Source: Streptomyces vinaceus (GTDB lineage: Bacteria > Actinomycetota > Actinomycetes > Streptomycetales > Streptomycetaceae). From it: a DNA stretch of 64,000 bases. Below, in pieces: positions 1 to 8,957 of the stretch (its first letter is position 1; the number at the start of each line of letters is the position of its first letter). The notes below the pieces were generated by a model, which was not told the DNA's origin, searched no databases, and saw nothing but the letters and a program-made list of their open reading frames with translations. The position numbers and the translations under genes were made by a program. The stretch is taken from NCBI RefSeq assembly GCF_008704935.1, contig NZ_CP023692.1, positions 2,799,001-2,863,000 on the forward strand. The letters run 5' to 3'.

Positions 1-1086
1 CGCGACCCCTCGCACGACATCTCCCTCAGCGTCACCTGCTACCGCCAGGTCTTCGACGAGGTCGCGGACGTCGTGACGGAGGGCGCGCGGGTCGTCGTCC
101 TGGCCAAGCCCGAGTGGTACGCGCCGCGCGGGCAGCTCTCGCTGCGGGCGACGGAGATACGGCCCGTCGGCATCGGCGAGCTGCTCGCCCGGCTGGAGAA
201 GCTCAAGCGCTCGCTCGCCTCGGAGGGCCTGTTCGCGCCGGACCGCAAGAAGCCGCTGCCCTTCCTGCCCCAGCTCATCGGGCTGGTGGTCGGGCGGGCC
301 TCGGCGGCCGAGCGGGACGTACTGGAGAACGCCCGGCGGCGCTGGCCGGCGGTCCGCTTCGAGGTGCGCAACGTCGCGGTCCAGGGGGTGAACGCGGTGC
401 CCCAGGTGATCCGGGCGGTCAAGGAGCTCGACGCCCTCGACGAGGTCGACGTGATCATCGTGGCGCGCGGCGGGGGCAGCGTGGAGGACCTGCTGCCGTT
501 CTCCGACGAGGAGGTCGTACGCACGGTCGCGGCGGCCCGTACGCCCGTGGTCTCGGCGATCGGGCACGAGCCCGACTCCCCGCTGCTGGACCTCGTCGCG
601 GACCTGCGGGCCTCCACCCCCACGGACGCGGCGAAGAAGGTGGTCCCGGACGTGGGCGAGGAGCTGGAGCGGGTACGCCAGCTCCAGGGCCGGGGGCTGC
701 GGGCCGTGCGCGGGCTGCTCGACCGGGAGGAGCGCGGGCTCGCGCACGCACTGGCCCGGCCGGTCTTCGTCCATCCCCAGCGGATGGTGGAGACGCGCGA
801 GGCGGAGCTGGAGGCCCTGCTGGGGCGGACCCGGCGGACGCTGGGGCACCTGCTGGACCGGGCGGATTCGGAGCTGGCGCACACCCTGGCCCGGGTGGTG
901 GCGCTCTCCCCGGCGGCGACGCTGGAGCGGGGGTACGCCGTGCTCCAGCGGGCGGACGGGCACGTGGTGCGCTCGCCGGAGGAGGTGTCCGGGGACGAGG
1001 TGCTGCGGGCGCGGGTCGCGCAGGGCGAGTTCTGCGTACGGGTGGATTCGATGGACGACGACACGGACAAGGCGGGACGGGAATGA
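1..1086 (+). CDS. xseA: Exodeoxyribonuclease VII large subunit (5' end outside window)
   Basis: This is the catalytic subunit of exonuclease VII, which degrades single-stranded DNA into oligonucleotides together with XseB. The frame is open from the first base, so the start codon and most of the N-terminal OB-fold lie upstream. About 361 residues are visible, beginning [10 protein letters not shown]. The core carries the family pattern: [22 protein letters not shown], then the glycine-rich [13 protein letters not shown] and [12 protein letters not shown]. The middle and C-terminal part is a long helical arm rich in Arg, Leu and Glu. The stop overlaps the xseB start by ATGA, so the two subunits are translationally coupled. 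Confidence 0.95.
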   Translation, partial: RDPSHDISLSVTCYRQVFDEVADVVTEGARVVVLAKPEWYAPRGQLSLRATEIRPVGIGELLARLEKLKRSLASEGLFAPDRKKPLPFLPQLIGLVVGRASAAERDVLENARRRWPAVRFEVRNVAVQGVNAVPQVIRAVKELDALDEVDVIIVARGGGSVEDLLPFSDEEVVRTVAAARTPVVSAIGHEPDSPLLDLVADLRASTPTDAAKKVVPDVGEELERVRQLQGRGLRAVRGLLDREERGLAHALARPVFVHPQRMVETREAELEALLGRTRRTLGHLLDRADSELAHTLARVVALSPAATLERGYAVLQRADGHVVRSPEEVSGDEVLRARVAQGEFCVRVDSMDDDTDKAGRE

Positions 1087-1337
1087 CGGAAACCGATACC
1101 TCGTTGGGGTACGAGCAGGCCCGGGACGAGCTCATCGAGGTCGTCCGCAAGCTGGAGGCCGGCGGCACCTCGCTGGAGGACTCGCTCGCGCTCTGGGAGC
1201 GCGGGGAAGAACTCGCCCAGGTCTGCCGGCGCTGGCTGGAGGGCGCCCGCGCCCGGCTCGACTCGGCGCTGGCGGCCCGGGAGGCGGGGGCCGACGGCGG
1301 CGGGACGAGCGGCGAGAGCGACGGGCGGGACGCCTGA
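1083..1337 (+). CDS. xseB: Exodeoxyribonuclease VII small subunit
   Basis: The 84-residue product is the small helical subunit that binds the XseA arm. It shows the family signature: [54 protein letters not shown]. The ATG overlaps the xseA stop codon (ATGA), which fixes this start. The C-terminal 20 residues are a Gly/Ser/Asp-rich tail outside the conserved fold. Length and context are normal for the family. Confidence 0.95.
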   Translation: MTETDTSLGYEQARDELIEVVRKLEAGGTSLEDSLALWERGEELAQVCRRWLEGARARLDSALAAREAGADGGGTSGESDGRDA

Positions 1338-1381
1338 GCAGCCCGTCAAACGTGATGTGAGTCATCCTCCAGCAGATTTAG

Positions 1382-1411
1382 TTGAAAGTTCTACCACTTT
1401 CGGCTTAGAGT
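1382..1411 (+). promoter_or_regulatory. Candidate promoter with an internal inverted repeat, upstream of the nitroreductase gene
   Basis: TTGAAA (1382-1387) and TAGAGT (1406-1411) are separated by 18 bp and resemble a vegetative promoter. An inverted repeat GAAAGT-N6-ACTTTC (1384-1401) fills the -35 and spacer, where a repressor could block RNA polymerase. No regulator gene adjoins it in the window. Confidence 0.45.
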
Positions 1412-1455
1412 CGGGGCATCGCTTCACCTCCGCATGTATGGAAGAAGGCTTTCCG

Positions 1456-2046
1456 ATGTCTCTCGTTCTCGACTCCGCCGCCCAGGACCTGCTGTTCCGC
1501 GAGGCCCGCACCGCCAACTCGTTCTCCGACGAGCCGGTGACCGAGGAGCAGGTCCAGGCGATCTACGACCTGGTGAAGTTCGGCCCGACCGCTTTCAACG
1601 GCACCCCGCTGCGCATCACCCTGGTCCGTTCCCCCGAGGCACGCGAGCGCCTGGTGAAGCACATGGCCGAGGGCAACCAGGCCAAGACCGCCGCCGCGCC
1701 GCTCGTCGCGATCCTCTCCGCGGACAACGAGTTCCACGAGGAGCTGCCGCGCCTGCTGCCGCACTTCCCGCCGGCCAAGGACATGTTCTTCTCCGAGCGC
1801 CCGGTGCGTGAGCAGTCCGCGCTGGTGAACGCAGCCCTTCAGGCCGCCTACTTCATCGTGGGCGTCCGCGCCGCCGGCCTGGCCGCGGGCCCGATGACCG
1901 GCGCCGACCTCGCCGGCATCCAGAAGGAGTTCCTGGACGCCGACCACACCCCGATCATGGTCGTCAACATCGGCAAGCCGGGCGAGGCCGCCTGGTTCGA
2001 CCGCTCCCCGCGCCTGAGCTTCGACGAGGTCATCACCACCGTCTGA
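1456..2046 (+). CDS. Malonic semialdehyde reductase (RutE/HadB-type nitroreductase family)
   Basis: This is a flavin-dependent reductase of the nitroreductase fold. By family it is expected to reduce malonic semialdehyde to 3-hydroxypropionate, the RutE role in pyrimidine breakdown, or to detoxify similar aldehydes. The ATG at 1456 gives 196 residues, the length I recall for E. coli RutE. Typical segments are RTANSFSDEPVTEEQVQAIYDLVKFGPTAFNGTPLR near the N-terminus and the substrate-loop region PAKDMFFSERPVREQS. An in-frame upstream extension to 1357 would run through the promoter, so I reject it. No other rut genes are nearby, so the physiological substrate is uncertain. Confidence 0.8.
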   Translation: MSLVLDSAAQDLLFREARTANSFSDEPVTEEQVQAIYDLVKFGPTAFNGTPLRITLVRSPEARERLVKHMAEGNQAKTAAAPLVAILSADNEFHEELPRLLPHFPPAKDMFFSERPVREQSALVNAALQAAYFIVGVRAAGLAAGPMTGADLAGIQKEFLDADHTPIMVVNIGKPGEAAWFDRSPRLSFDEVITTV

Positions 2047-2070
2047 GGCCGGGTCCGGCACGCGTACGCA

Positions 2071-2107
2071 GAAGGCCGCTCCCCCGGGGTTCCGGGGAGC
2101 GGCCTTC
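2071..2107. terminator. Terminator hairpin between converging genes
   Basis: GAAGGCCGCTCCCC (2071-2084) pairs perfectly with 2094-2107 across a 9-nt loop, giving a 14-bp GC-rich stem. It sits 25 bp after the nitroreductase stop and about 80 bp past the end of the converging DUF4245 gene, so it may serve both directions. There is no clear T-tract, as is usual in Streptomyces. Confidence 0.8.
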
Positions 2108-2187
2108 TCGTATGCCACGGGGACCTTGCGTCACTGCCTCACGGCGTCTCAGTGCCTCACGGCTCACTGCCTCACGGCGTCACGACG

Positions 2188-2739
2188 TCACTGCTGCGCG
2201 CCCTGCTTGAACTCCAGCGCCGCCACCATCGCACCCAGGTCCTCGAAGGAGGCCGTACCGGTCACGACCGTGGCGTAGCCCTGCTCCTGCCGGACGAGGG
2301 CGTCGTACTTCTCGCCCTCCCAGCGCTCCCACACCAGGTCGCCGATCTGCTGCGTCTGCCCGGTCGGCTCGGCCTTCTGGGTGACGGAGGCCAGGTGCTT
2401 GGCCGAGGCGTCGCTGGACTGCTCGATCGCGACGTACTGGCCCTTCGGGTCCAGGAACCCCAGGTGCCAGGCGTTCCCCGCCTTGCGGTCGTACGTCACC
2501 GAGGTCGCCCGCCACTGCGCGGGGAGCCCCACGGGCGCCGCCACCGGATACGGCGCCGCGCGCCGGGCGGTGATCGTCTCCACCCGGTAGTCGACCACGT
2601 GTGTCGGATCGGCCTTCTCGTCATGTGGGATGAAGATGTAGATCCCCGCCACGACGACACCGATCACCGCCAGCGACCGGACCATGTCCCAGACCGTCTG
2701 CTTGCCCTTCATACCTGCCACGCCACCATCGTCCCCCAT
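2188..2739 (-). CDS. DUF4245 domain membrane-anchored protein
   Basis: The product has up to 183 residues and one N-terminal membrane anchor (VRSLAVIGVVVAGIYIFI), followed by an extracytoplasmic DUF4245 domain. Conserved stretches include GLPAQWRATSV and the ending TASFEDLGAMVAALE. Its function is unknown; members are widespread in actinobacteria. Two ATG codons compete: 2739 and 2712 (MKGKQTVWDM). Neither has a convincing ribosome site, and the second would remove a poorly conserved nonapeptide. It is transcribed away from glpX, with about 200 bp shared upstream. Confidence 0.75.
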   Translation of the reverse strand: MGDDGGVAGMKGKQTVWDMVRSLAVIGVVVAGIYIFIPHDEKADPTHVVDYRVETITARRAAPYPVAAPVGLPAQWRATSVTYDRKAGNAWHLGFLDPKGQYVAIEQSSDASAKHLASVTQKAEPTGQTQQIGDLVWERWEGEKYDALVRQEQGYATVVTGTASFEDLGAMVAALEFKQGAQQ

Positions 2740-2936
2740 GACCGGGAGTGATCTCCGCCGGGGTCGGCGCGTCGCCCGCCCGGGGCCGCGAGCCGTTCCG
2801 CAAGATGTCCGCTCACGCCAAACGCCTGACCGGTATTCCGCTCATACGTGACCCGGTCTGCTCAATTTGTCGACGTACCGATAGAGTTCCAGCACCCTCA
2901 CTTCCCGGCCGTCGCCGTACAGAAAGGTGCGCTCCG

Positions 2937-3968
2937 ATGACCGAGCACAACCTGCCGCCCCAGCTCGAAGTCTCTCCGGAGGCCCCCGACCGCAACCTGG
3001 CCCTGGAACTCGTCCGGGTGACCGAGGCCGCCGCCATGGCCGCGGGCCGGTGGGTCGGGCGCGGCGACAAGCTCGGCGCCGACGGCGCCGCGGTCAACGC
3101 GATGCGGACCCTGATCTCCACCGTCTCGATGAACGGCGTCGTCGTCATCGGCGAGGGCGAGAAGGACGAAGCCCCGATGCTGTTCAACGGCGAGCGCGTC
3201 GGCGACGGCACCGGTGCCGAGGTGGACATCGCGGTCGACCCGATCGACGGCACCACCCTGAACGCCAAGGGCATGCCGAACGCCATCGCCGTTCTGGCCG
3301 CCGCCGACCGCGGCACCATGTTCGACCCGTCCGCGGTCTTCTACATGGAGAAGCTGGTCACCGGCCCCGAGGCCGCCGACTTCGTCGACATCAACGCCCC
3401 GGTCTCGGTCAACATCCGCCGCGTCGCCAAGGCCAAGAGGATGGCCGTCGAGGACGTCACGGTGATCATCCTGGACCGCCCCCGCCACGAGGGCATCGTC
3501 AAGGAGATCCGCGAGACGGGCGCGCGCATCAAGTTCATCTCGGACGGCGACGTCGCGGGCTCGGTCATGGCCGTCCGCGAGGGCACCGGCGTGGACCTGC
3601 TCCTCGGCATCGGCGGCACCCCCGAGGGCATCATCTCGGCCTGCGCCATCAAGTGCCTCGGCGGCACGATCCAGGGCAAGCTGTGGCCGAAGGACGAGGC
3701 GGAGCGCCAGAAGGCCATCGACGCCGGCCACGACCTGGACCGGGTCCTGCACACCAACGACCTGGTCTCCGGCGAGAACGTCTTCTTCGTCGCCACCGGC
3801 ATCACGGACGGCGAGCTTCTGCGCGGCGTGCACTACCGCTCGGAGACCGCGACCACGTCCTCGCTGGTCATGCGCTCGAAGTCCGGCACGATCCGGCAGA
3901 TCGACTCGACCCACCGGCTGTCGAAGCTGCGCGCGTACAGCGCGATCGACTTCGACCGCGCCCAGTAG
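2937..3968 (+). CDS. glpX: Class II fructose-1,6-bisphosphatase
   Basis: It hydrolyses fructose 1,6-bisphosphate to fructose 6-phosphate in gluconeogenesis, using divalent metal. The 343-residue protein shows the metal and substrate motifs of the GlpX family: [11 protein letters not shown] around residue 75, [12 protein letters not shown] around residue 100, SDGDVAG, and [20 protein letters not shown]. The ATG at 2937 follows a GAAAGG ribosome site; the longer open frame upstream has no family similarity. It is a single-gene unit closed by a strong hairpin. This is normally the main FBPase of actinobacteria. Confidence 0.95.
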   Translation: MTEHNLPPQLEVSPEAPDRNLALELVRVTEAAAMAAGRWVGRGDKLGADGAAVNAMRTLISTVSMNGVVVIGEGEKDEAPMLFNGERVGDGTGAEVDIAVDPIDGTTLNAKGMPNAIAVLAAADRGTMFDPSAVFYMEKLVTGPEAADFVDINAPVSVNIRRVAKAKRMAVEDVTVIILDRPRHEGIVKEIRETGARIKFISDGDVAGSVMAVREGTGVDLLLGIGGTPEGIISACAIKCLGGTIQGKLWPKDEAERQKAIDAGHDLDRVLHTNDLVSGENVFFVATGITDGELLRGVHYRSETATTSSLVMRSKSGTIRQIDSTHRLSKLRAYSAIDFDRAQ

Positions 3969-3997
3969 GAAGCCTGCGAACAGGGCAGCAGGTACGG

Positions 3998-4040
3998 CGA
4001 GAGGGGCGCCCACCGCGTGCGGCGGTGGGCGCCCCTCTCG
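3998..4040. terminator. Strong bidirectional terminator hairpin
   Basis: A 19-bp perfect stem pairs 3998-4016 with 4022-4040 around a 5-nt loop. It lies 30 bp after glpX and about 20 bp beyond the end of the converging WhiB-like gene, so it probably terminates both. Confidence 0.9.
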
Positions 4041-4058
4041 CTCTCGTACGTACGGGAC

Positions 4059-4457
4059 TCAGCCCGCGGCGGCTATGGACCCGGCCCCGGGCGCTTGGCG
4101 CAGCTCCGCCGCGCGGCGCCTGCGGCGGGCCAGCACCACGCGGCGCTCGGCCGCGGTGAGACCGCCCCACACCCCGTACGGCTCGGGCTGGAGCAGTGCG
4201 TGCTCGCGGCAGGCGACCATGACCGGGCAGCGCGCGCAGACCCGCTTCGCGGCCTCCTCGCGGGAGAGCCGGGCCGCCGTGGGCTCCTTGGAGGGGGCGA
4301 AGAACAGCCCCGCCTCGTCCCGGCGGCACACCGCCTCCGCGTGCCATGGGCCGTCATCTTCCCTCGCCGGCACCCGCGGCTTCGGTACGGCGGCCGGACG
4401 CGCCTGAAGGCTCGGTACGGCGGCTACCTGCAGGGACTGATGCGGCGGATGCGGCAC
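4059..4457 (-). CDS. wblI: WhiB-like iron-sulfur transcriptional regulator
   Basis: This is a 132-residue member of the actinobacterial Wbl family, which bind a [4Fe-4S] cluster and usually act through the principal sigma factor. The four cluster cysteines are visible as C44, C74, C77 and C83 (C-X29-C-X2-C-X5-C), followed by the G[VI]WGG turn (GVWGG, about residues 95-99) and a basic Arg-rich tail. The GTG at 4457 has AGGAG a few bases upstream. The symbol rests on its position beside glpX, which I recall as the context of wblI in S. coelicolor; another Wbl paralogue cannot be excluded. The first 40 residues are Pro/Ala-rich and probably disordered. Confidence 0.85.
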   Translation of the reverse strand: MPHPPHQSLQVAAVPSLQARPAAVPKPRVPAREDDGPWHAEAVCRRDEAGLFFAPSKEPTAARLSREEAAKRVCARCPVMVACREHALLQPEPYGVWGGLTAAERRVVLARRRRRAAELRQAPGAGSIAAAG

Positions 4458-4665
4458 GGCCTACTCCTGACGACGTATACGCAAGCGAGAGACGATGCAC
4501 CTGTCCCTACCCGCTGTGCGCGCCCCTAAGCACTGCGTGGACCGAGGGCGCCACCCCGCCGAACTTCGACCGAAAGGCGACGCCGGCATGCGTCCGCGCA
4601 CGCCCGCGCACGCCCGCGCGCGGGCCCGTTCACGCCCGGCGCCCCCGCACCCCTGAGCCCCCTCG

Positions 4666-5265
4666 TCACGCGTCCGGGGGCGTCCAGCCGGGCCGGCGGC
4701 CGAGGAAGGCGAGCAGCGAGGCGACCGGGTCGCCGGCCGCGCCGGGGGCGATCGGCAGCGCCGGGCCGTACGCGAAGCCGCGCAAGGGCTCGGCGAGCAC
4801 CTGCGCAGCCGGGCGCAGGGCCGCGGCGAGGGCCGGGGTCAGCGGGGAGGGCAGGCCGGTGGCGACGGCGATGTCCCAGGCGTGGACGGCGGCGTCGAGC
4901 GCGGCCGCGCCGACGGCGGTCTCGGCGGGGAGGCTGAACGGGGGCAGCGGGACGGCGACCTCGGGCGTACCGGGCGCGACGCCGGCGAAGGCCCCGGCAG
5001 CGGCTTCGAGGGCCGGCTCCAGCAGCTGCGCGGGGGCGCCGGCCAGGGTGTCGGAGGGTGCGAACGGGTCCTCGGCCGGTCCGGGACCGCCGGTCAGGCG
5101 GGCGGCGTAGGCGAGCTGGTCGCCGGCCGCGTGCCGGAGCACTTGGCCGGCATTCCACCGTTCGCAGGGGGTCGGGCGGCCCCAGCCGTCGGCGGGCACC
5201 GCGTCCGCGACGGAGCGCAGCGCCGCGTGGGCGTGATCGAGCAGGTCCCACCCGGATGCGGTCAT
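4666..5265 (-). CDS. TIGR03086-type DinB/maleylpyruvate isomerase fold metal-binding protein
   Basis: The 199-residue protein fits the actinobacterial branch of the DinB-like four-helix bundle family, often mycothiol-dependent enzymes. Visible marks are the N-terminal RPTPCERWNAGQVLRHAAGDQLAY segment with the first metal-binding His, and DAAVHAWDIAVATG with the second. The ATG at 5265 starts MTASGWDLLDHAHAAL, the usual family N-terminus. The reaction and substrate are unknown. It stands alone between the WhiB-like gene and the DUF1707 gene and reads in the same direction. Confidence 0.75.
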   Translation of the reverse strand: MTASGWDLLDHAHAALRSVADAVPADGWGRPTPCERWNAGQVLRHAAGDQLAYAARLTGGPGPAEDPFAPSDTLAGAPAQLLEPALEAAAGAFAGVAPGTPEVAVPLPPFSLPAETAVGAAALDAAVHAWDIAVATGLPSPLTPALAAALRPAAQVLAEPLRGFAYGPALPIAPGAAGDPVASLLAFLGRRPGWTPPDA

Positions 5266-5333
5266 GGGCCGATCGTAGGACGGGCCCGGCATGCTCCGCG
5301 GGGCACGGCGCGGGGCACGGCGAAAGACACGCC

Positions 5334-6023
5334 CTAGCTCTGGAGGCGCTTGCGCAGCTTGAGTGCCAGGTCGACGAGGCGGGCGCCCAGCTTGGGCCGG
5401 GCCTCGATGTTGCCGAGCAGGGCGAAGCCGCGGATGATCACGACCGGCGCGCTCGGGTCGGTGGTCTCGGCGCGGCCCTCGCCGTGCACCTCGAAGTTGC
5501 CGAGGACGCCGCTGCCGTAGCCGCGGAGCGTCACGTTCTCCGGGACCGTGATCTCGACGTTCCCGAGGACGCTCGTCACCTCGATCTCGGTGACCTGCTG
5601 CTCGAAGACGGCCTCGGTCAGGTCGATGGTGACGTCGCCGAGGACCGAGACCACGCGGGTGTGCGGGCCCGGCCGCCAGCGGCCCTTGCGGGTGGAGCTG
5701 CTGCACACGGCGACCACGGTCTCCGAGACCGGCGCCCGGCCGGTGGCGGTCGGGCCGGGGTGCTGCCGCCCGTACGCGGGCGCCGCGGCGGGGCCGCCGG
5801 GCGCCGGGAGGTCCCGTACGAGCACCTCCAGCTCGCCGACGGTCTTCACGGTGTACAGCGAGTCCAGCCGCTCGGAGTGCTCGTCGGCGGTGAGCCGGCC
5901 CTCGGCGAGGGCATCGGCCAGGATGTGCGCGATCCGGTCGCGATCGGCATCGGAGGCCCGCAGTTCGGCGGGGGCGGCGGCAGGCGCGGCAGGCTTCTTT
6001 TCCAGGTCCACGTCAGCCAGCAT
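5334..6023 (-). CDS. DUF1707 protein with LiaF-like C-terminal repeats
   Basis: The 229-residue protein has an N-terminal DUF1707 helix bundle (about residues 21-73: LRASDADRDRIAHILADAL...). A Pro/Gly linker leads to a beta-rich domain with four similar strands carrying VLGD/VLGN/LLGN near residues 127, 152, 173 and 202. This resembles the LiaF/DUF2154 cell-wall-stress sensing fold. No membrane segment is visible, so it may bind a membrane partner. The ATG at 6023 has no Shine-Dalgarno sequence and lies only 8 bp from a palindrome, which suggests a leaderless or tightly controlled transcript. Its function is unproven. Confidence 0.75.
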   Translation of the reverse strand: MLADVDLEKKPAAPAAAPAELRASDADRDRIAHILADALAEGRLTADEHSERLDSLYTVKTVGELEVLVRDLPAPGGPAAAPAYGRQHPGPTATGRAPVSETVVAVCSSSTRKGRWRPGPHTRVVSVLGDVTIDLTEAVFEQQVTEIEVTSVLGNVEITVPENVTLRGYGSGVLGNFEVHGEGRAETTDPSAPVVIIRGFALLGNIEARPKLGARLVDLALKLRKRLQS

Positions 6024-6024
6024 A

Positions 6025-6047
6025 GCGATACGCGATAGATCGCGATA
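6025..6047. promoter_or_regulatory. CGCGAT palindrome and GCGATA repeats before the DUF1707 gene
   Basis: GCGATA occurs three times (6025, 6032, 6042), and CGCGAT-AG-ATCGCG (6031-6044) is a perfect 14-bp inverted repeat. It occupies the position where a ribosome site would normally lie for the minus-strand gene starting at 6023, and it could be an operator. Confidence 0.5.
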
Positions 6048-6058
6048 GTCGCCCGCAG

Positions 6059-6080
6059 TTGACAGTGAGCCTTACCTCAC
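6059..6080 (+). promoter_or_regulatory. TTGACA -35-like box overlapping an iron-box-like inverted repeat
   Basis: TTGACA (6059-6064) is followed by GTGAGCCTTACCTCAC (6065-6080), an inverted repeat with GTGAG arms. On the minus strand, 6079-6061 reads TGAGGTAAGGCTCACTGTC. This agrees with the DmdR1/IdeR iron-box core (AGGTTAGGCTCAC) at all but one position; the outer bases fit poorly. It sits about 110 bp before the class I fumarase and about 40 bp before the DUF1707 gene. Confidence 0.35.
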
Positions 6081-6171
6081 AGACGCGGCCCGGCACGGAG
6101 GTCCTACGCTGGATAGCCGCGCTGCCAAATGGTCGTCAGCGCCGTCTGCCGAGTGAGGAACGACTGCCGTC

Positions 6172-7839
<1,668 letters not shown>

Positions 7840-7865
7840 CCGGCGGGGCGCGATCGCCCCACCAC

Positions 7866-7900
7866 GGCGGGCCCCGGGACGATCACCCCCGGGGCCCGCC
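7866..7900. terminator. Terminator hairpin after class I fumarase
   Basis: GGCGGGCCCCGGG (7866-7878) pairs perfectly with 7888-7900 across a 9-nt loop. The stop codon of the small minus-strand remnant (7883-7885) falls within this loop, so the hairpin may be read from both sides. Confidence 0.8.
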
Positions 7901-8069
7901 GCGCAGCAGTTCCGCCTCCACCGGGGTCGCCTCCAGGCCGTCCTCCCGCGCCGCGCGCAGTTGCGAAAGCGTGAACCCGGCGCAGCCGGCCGGCGACGAC
8001 GTGCTGCCACGCCTCGAACCGGCACGAGCCGCACGGTTCGCAGTGGAGCATCACCGTGTGTTCAGCCAT
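7883..8069 (-). pseudogene. Small cysteine-rich protein gene split by a frameshift
   Basis: From the ATG at 8069 the frame reads MAEHTVMLHCEPCGSCRFEAWQHVVAGR, a sensible small zinc-ribbon-like start with CxxCxxC. It then dissolves into Gly/Arg-rich sequence typical of a wrong frame. The +1 frame picks up at about 7990 with AGFTLSQLRAAREDGLEATPVEAELLRGGPRG and stops at 7883. The interval is 187 bp, one base off a multiple of three. The likely shift point is the GCCGGCCGGC tract near 7985-7995. It is either a sequencing indel in a GC-rich repeat or a recent pseudogene of about 62 codons. Confidence 0.55.
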
Positions 8070-8121
8070 CCGCGCAGCATCCCGTACCGGGACGGTCACC
8101 GCATCCGGATAACGTCGGGGC

Positions 8122-8883
8122 ATGAGTTCACTCGCCACCGCCCGCGATGTACGGGTCATCGCCCACCGGGGAGCCTCGCACGAGCACCCCGAGCACACCC
8201 TCGCCGCCTACCGCCAGGCCATCGACGACGGCGCCGACGCGCTGGAGTGCGACGTACGGCTGAGTGCCGACGGGCGGCTCGTGTGCGTGCACGACCGGCG
8301 GGTCGAGCGGACCTCCGACGGGCGCGGGGTCGTCTCCGCCATGACGTACGAGGAGCTGGCCGGGCTCGACTTCGGCGGCTGGAAGGGCGAGGCGCACCGC
8401 GGGGCGCAGGTGCTGCTCTTCGAGGACCTGCTCAAGGAGGCGCTGGCCGCCGACCGGCCCGTCGGGCTGGCCGTCGAGACCAAGCACCCCACCCGCGCCG
8501 GCGGCCGGCTGGAGGCCGAGCTCGTACGGGTGCTCAAGGAGCACGGGCTCGCCGACGGCTCCGACGGCCGGGTCGAGGTGATGAGCTTCTCCCGCAACGC
8601 CCTGGTGCGGCTGAACCGGCTGGCTCCCGGGCTGCCCGCGGTGTACCTCATCGAGCGGCGGCTGCGGCCGGTGCGGCCGCCGTTCGCCGGGCACGCCGGT
8701 CCCGGTATCGACCTGGTGCGCAGGGACCCGGGGCTGGTGGCGCGGCTGAAGGCCAAGGGGCTGCGCGTGCGCGTCTGGACGGTCGACGAGCCGGAGGACG
8801 TCGAGCTGTGCGTGCGGCTGGGCGTGGACACCTTGATCACCAATCGGCCGCGCGAGGTGCGTGAGCATCTGCGCCGGCTGTGA
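8122..8883 (+). CDS. Glycerophosphodiester phosphodiesterase
   Basis: It hydrolyses glycerophosphodiesters to an alcohol and glycerol 3-phosphate, a step in phospholipid head-group recycling. The 253-residue TIM-barrel protein has the GDPD motifs: VIAHRGASHEHPEHTLAAY (catalytic HRG), ALECDVRLSADGRLVCVHD (metal-binding E and D, second catalytic His), and the C-terminal KGLRVRVWTVDEPEDVELCVRLGVDTLITNRP. No signal peptide is present, so it is probably cytoplasmic, like UgpQ. It converges with the lectin-lipase gene across a shared hairpin. Confidence 0.9.
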   Translation: MSSLATARDVRVIAHRGASHEHPEHTLAAYRQAIDDGADALECDVRLSADGRLVCVHDRRVERTSDGRGVVSAMTYEELAGLDFGGWKGEAHRGAQVLLFEDLLKEALAADRPVGLAVETKHPTRAGGRLEAELVRVLKEHGLADGSDGRVEVMSFSRNALVRLNRLAPGLPAVYLIERRLRPVRPPFAGHAGPGIDLVRRDPGLVARLKAKGLRVRVWTVDEPEDVELCVRLGVDTLITNRPREVREHLRRL

Positions 8884-8904
8884 GCCCTGCCGAGGACGTG
8901 GAGG

Positions 8905-8933
8905 ACACCCGGTCGGCGCGGCCGACCGGGTGT
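8905..8933. terminator. Bidirectional terminator hairpin
   Basis: ACACCCGGTCGGC (8905-8917) pairs perfectly with 8921-8933 around a GCG triloop. It lies between two converging stop codons. Confidence 0.85.
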
Positions 8934-8957
8934 GGGGGGCCGGGTGGTGCGGGGCGG

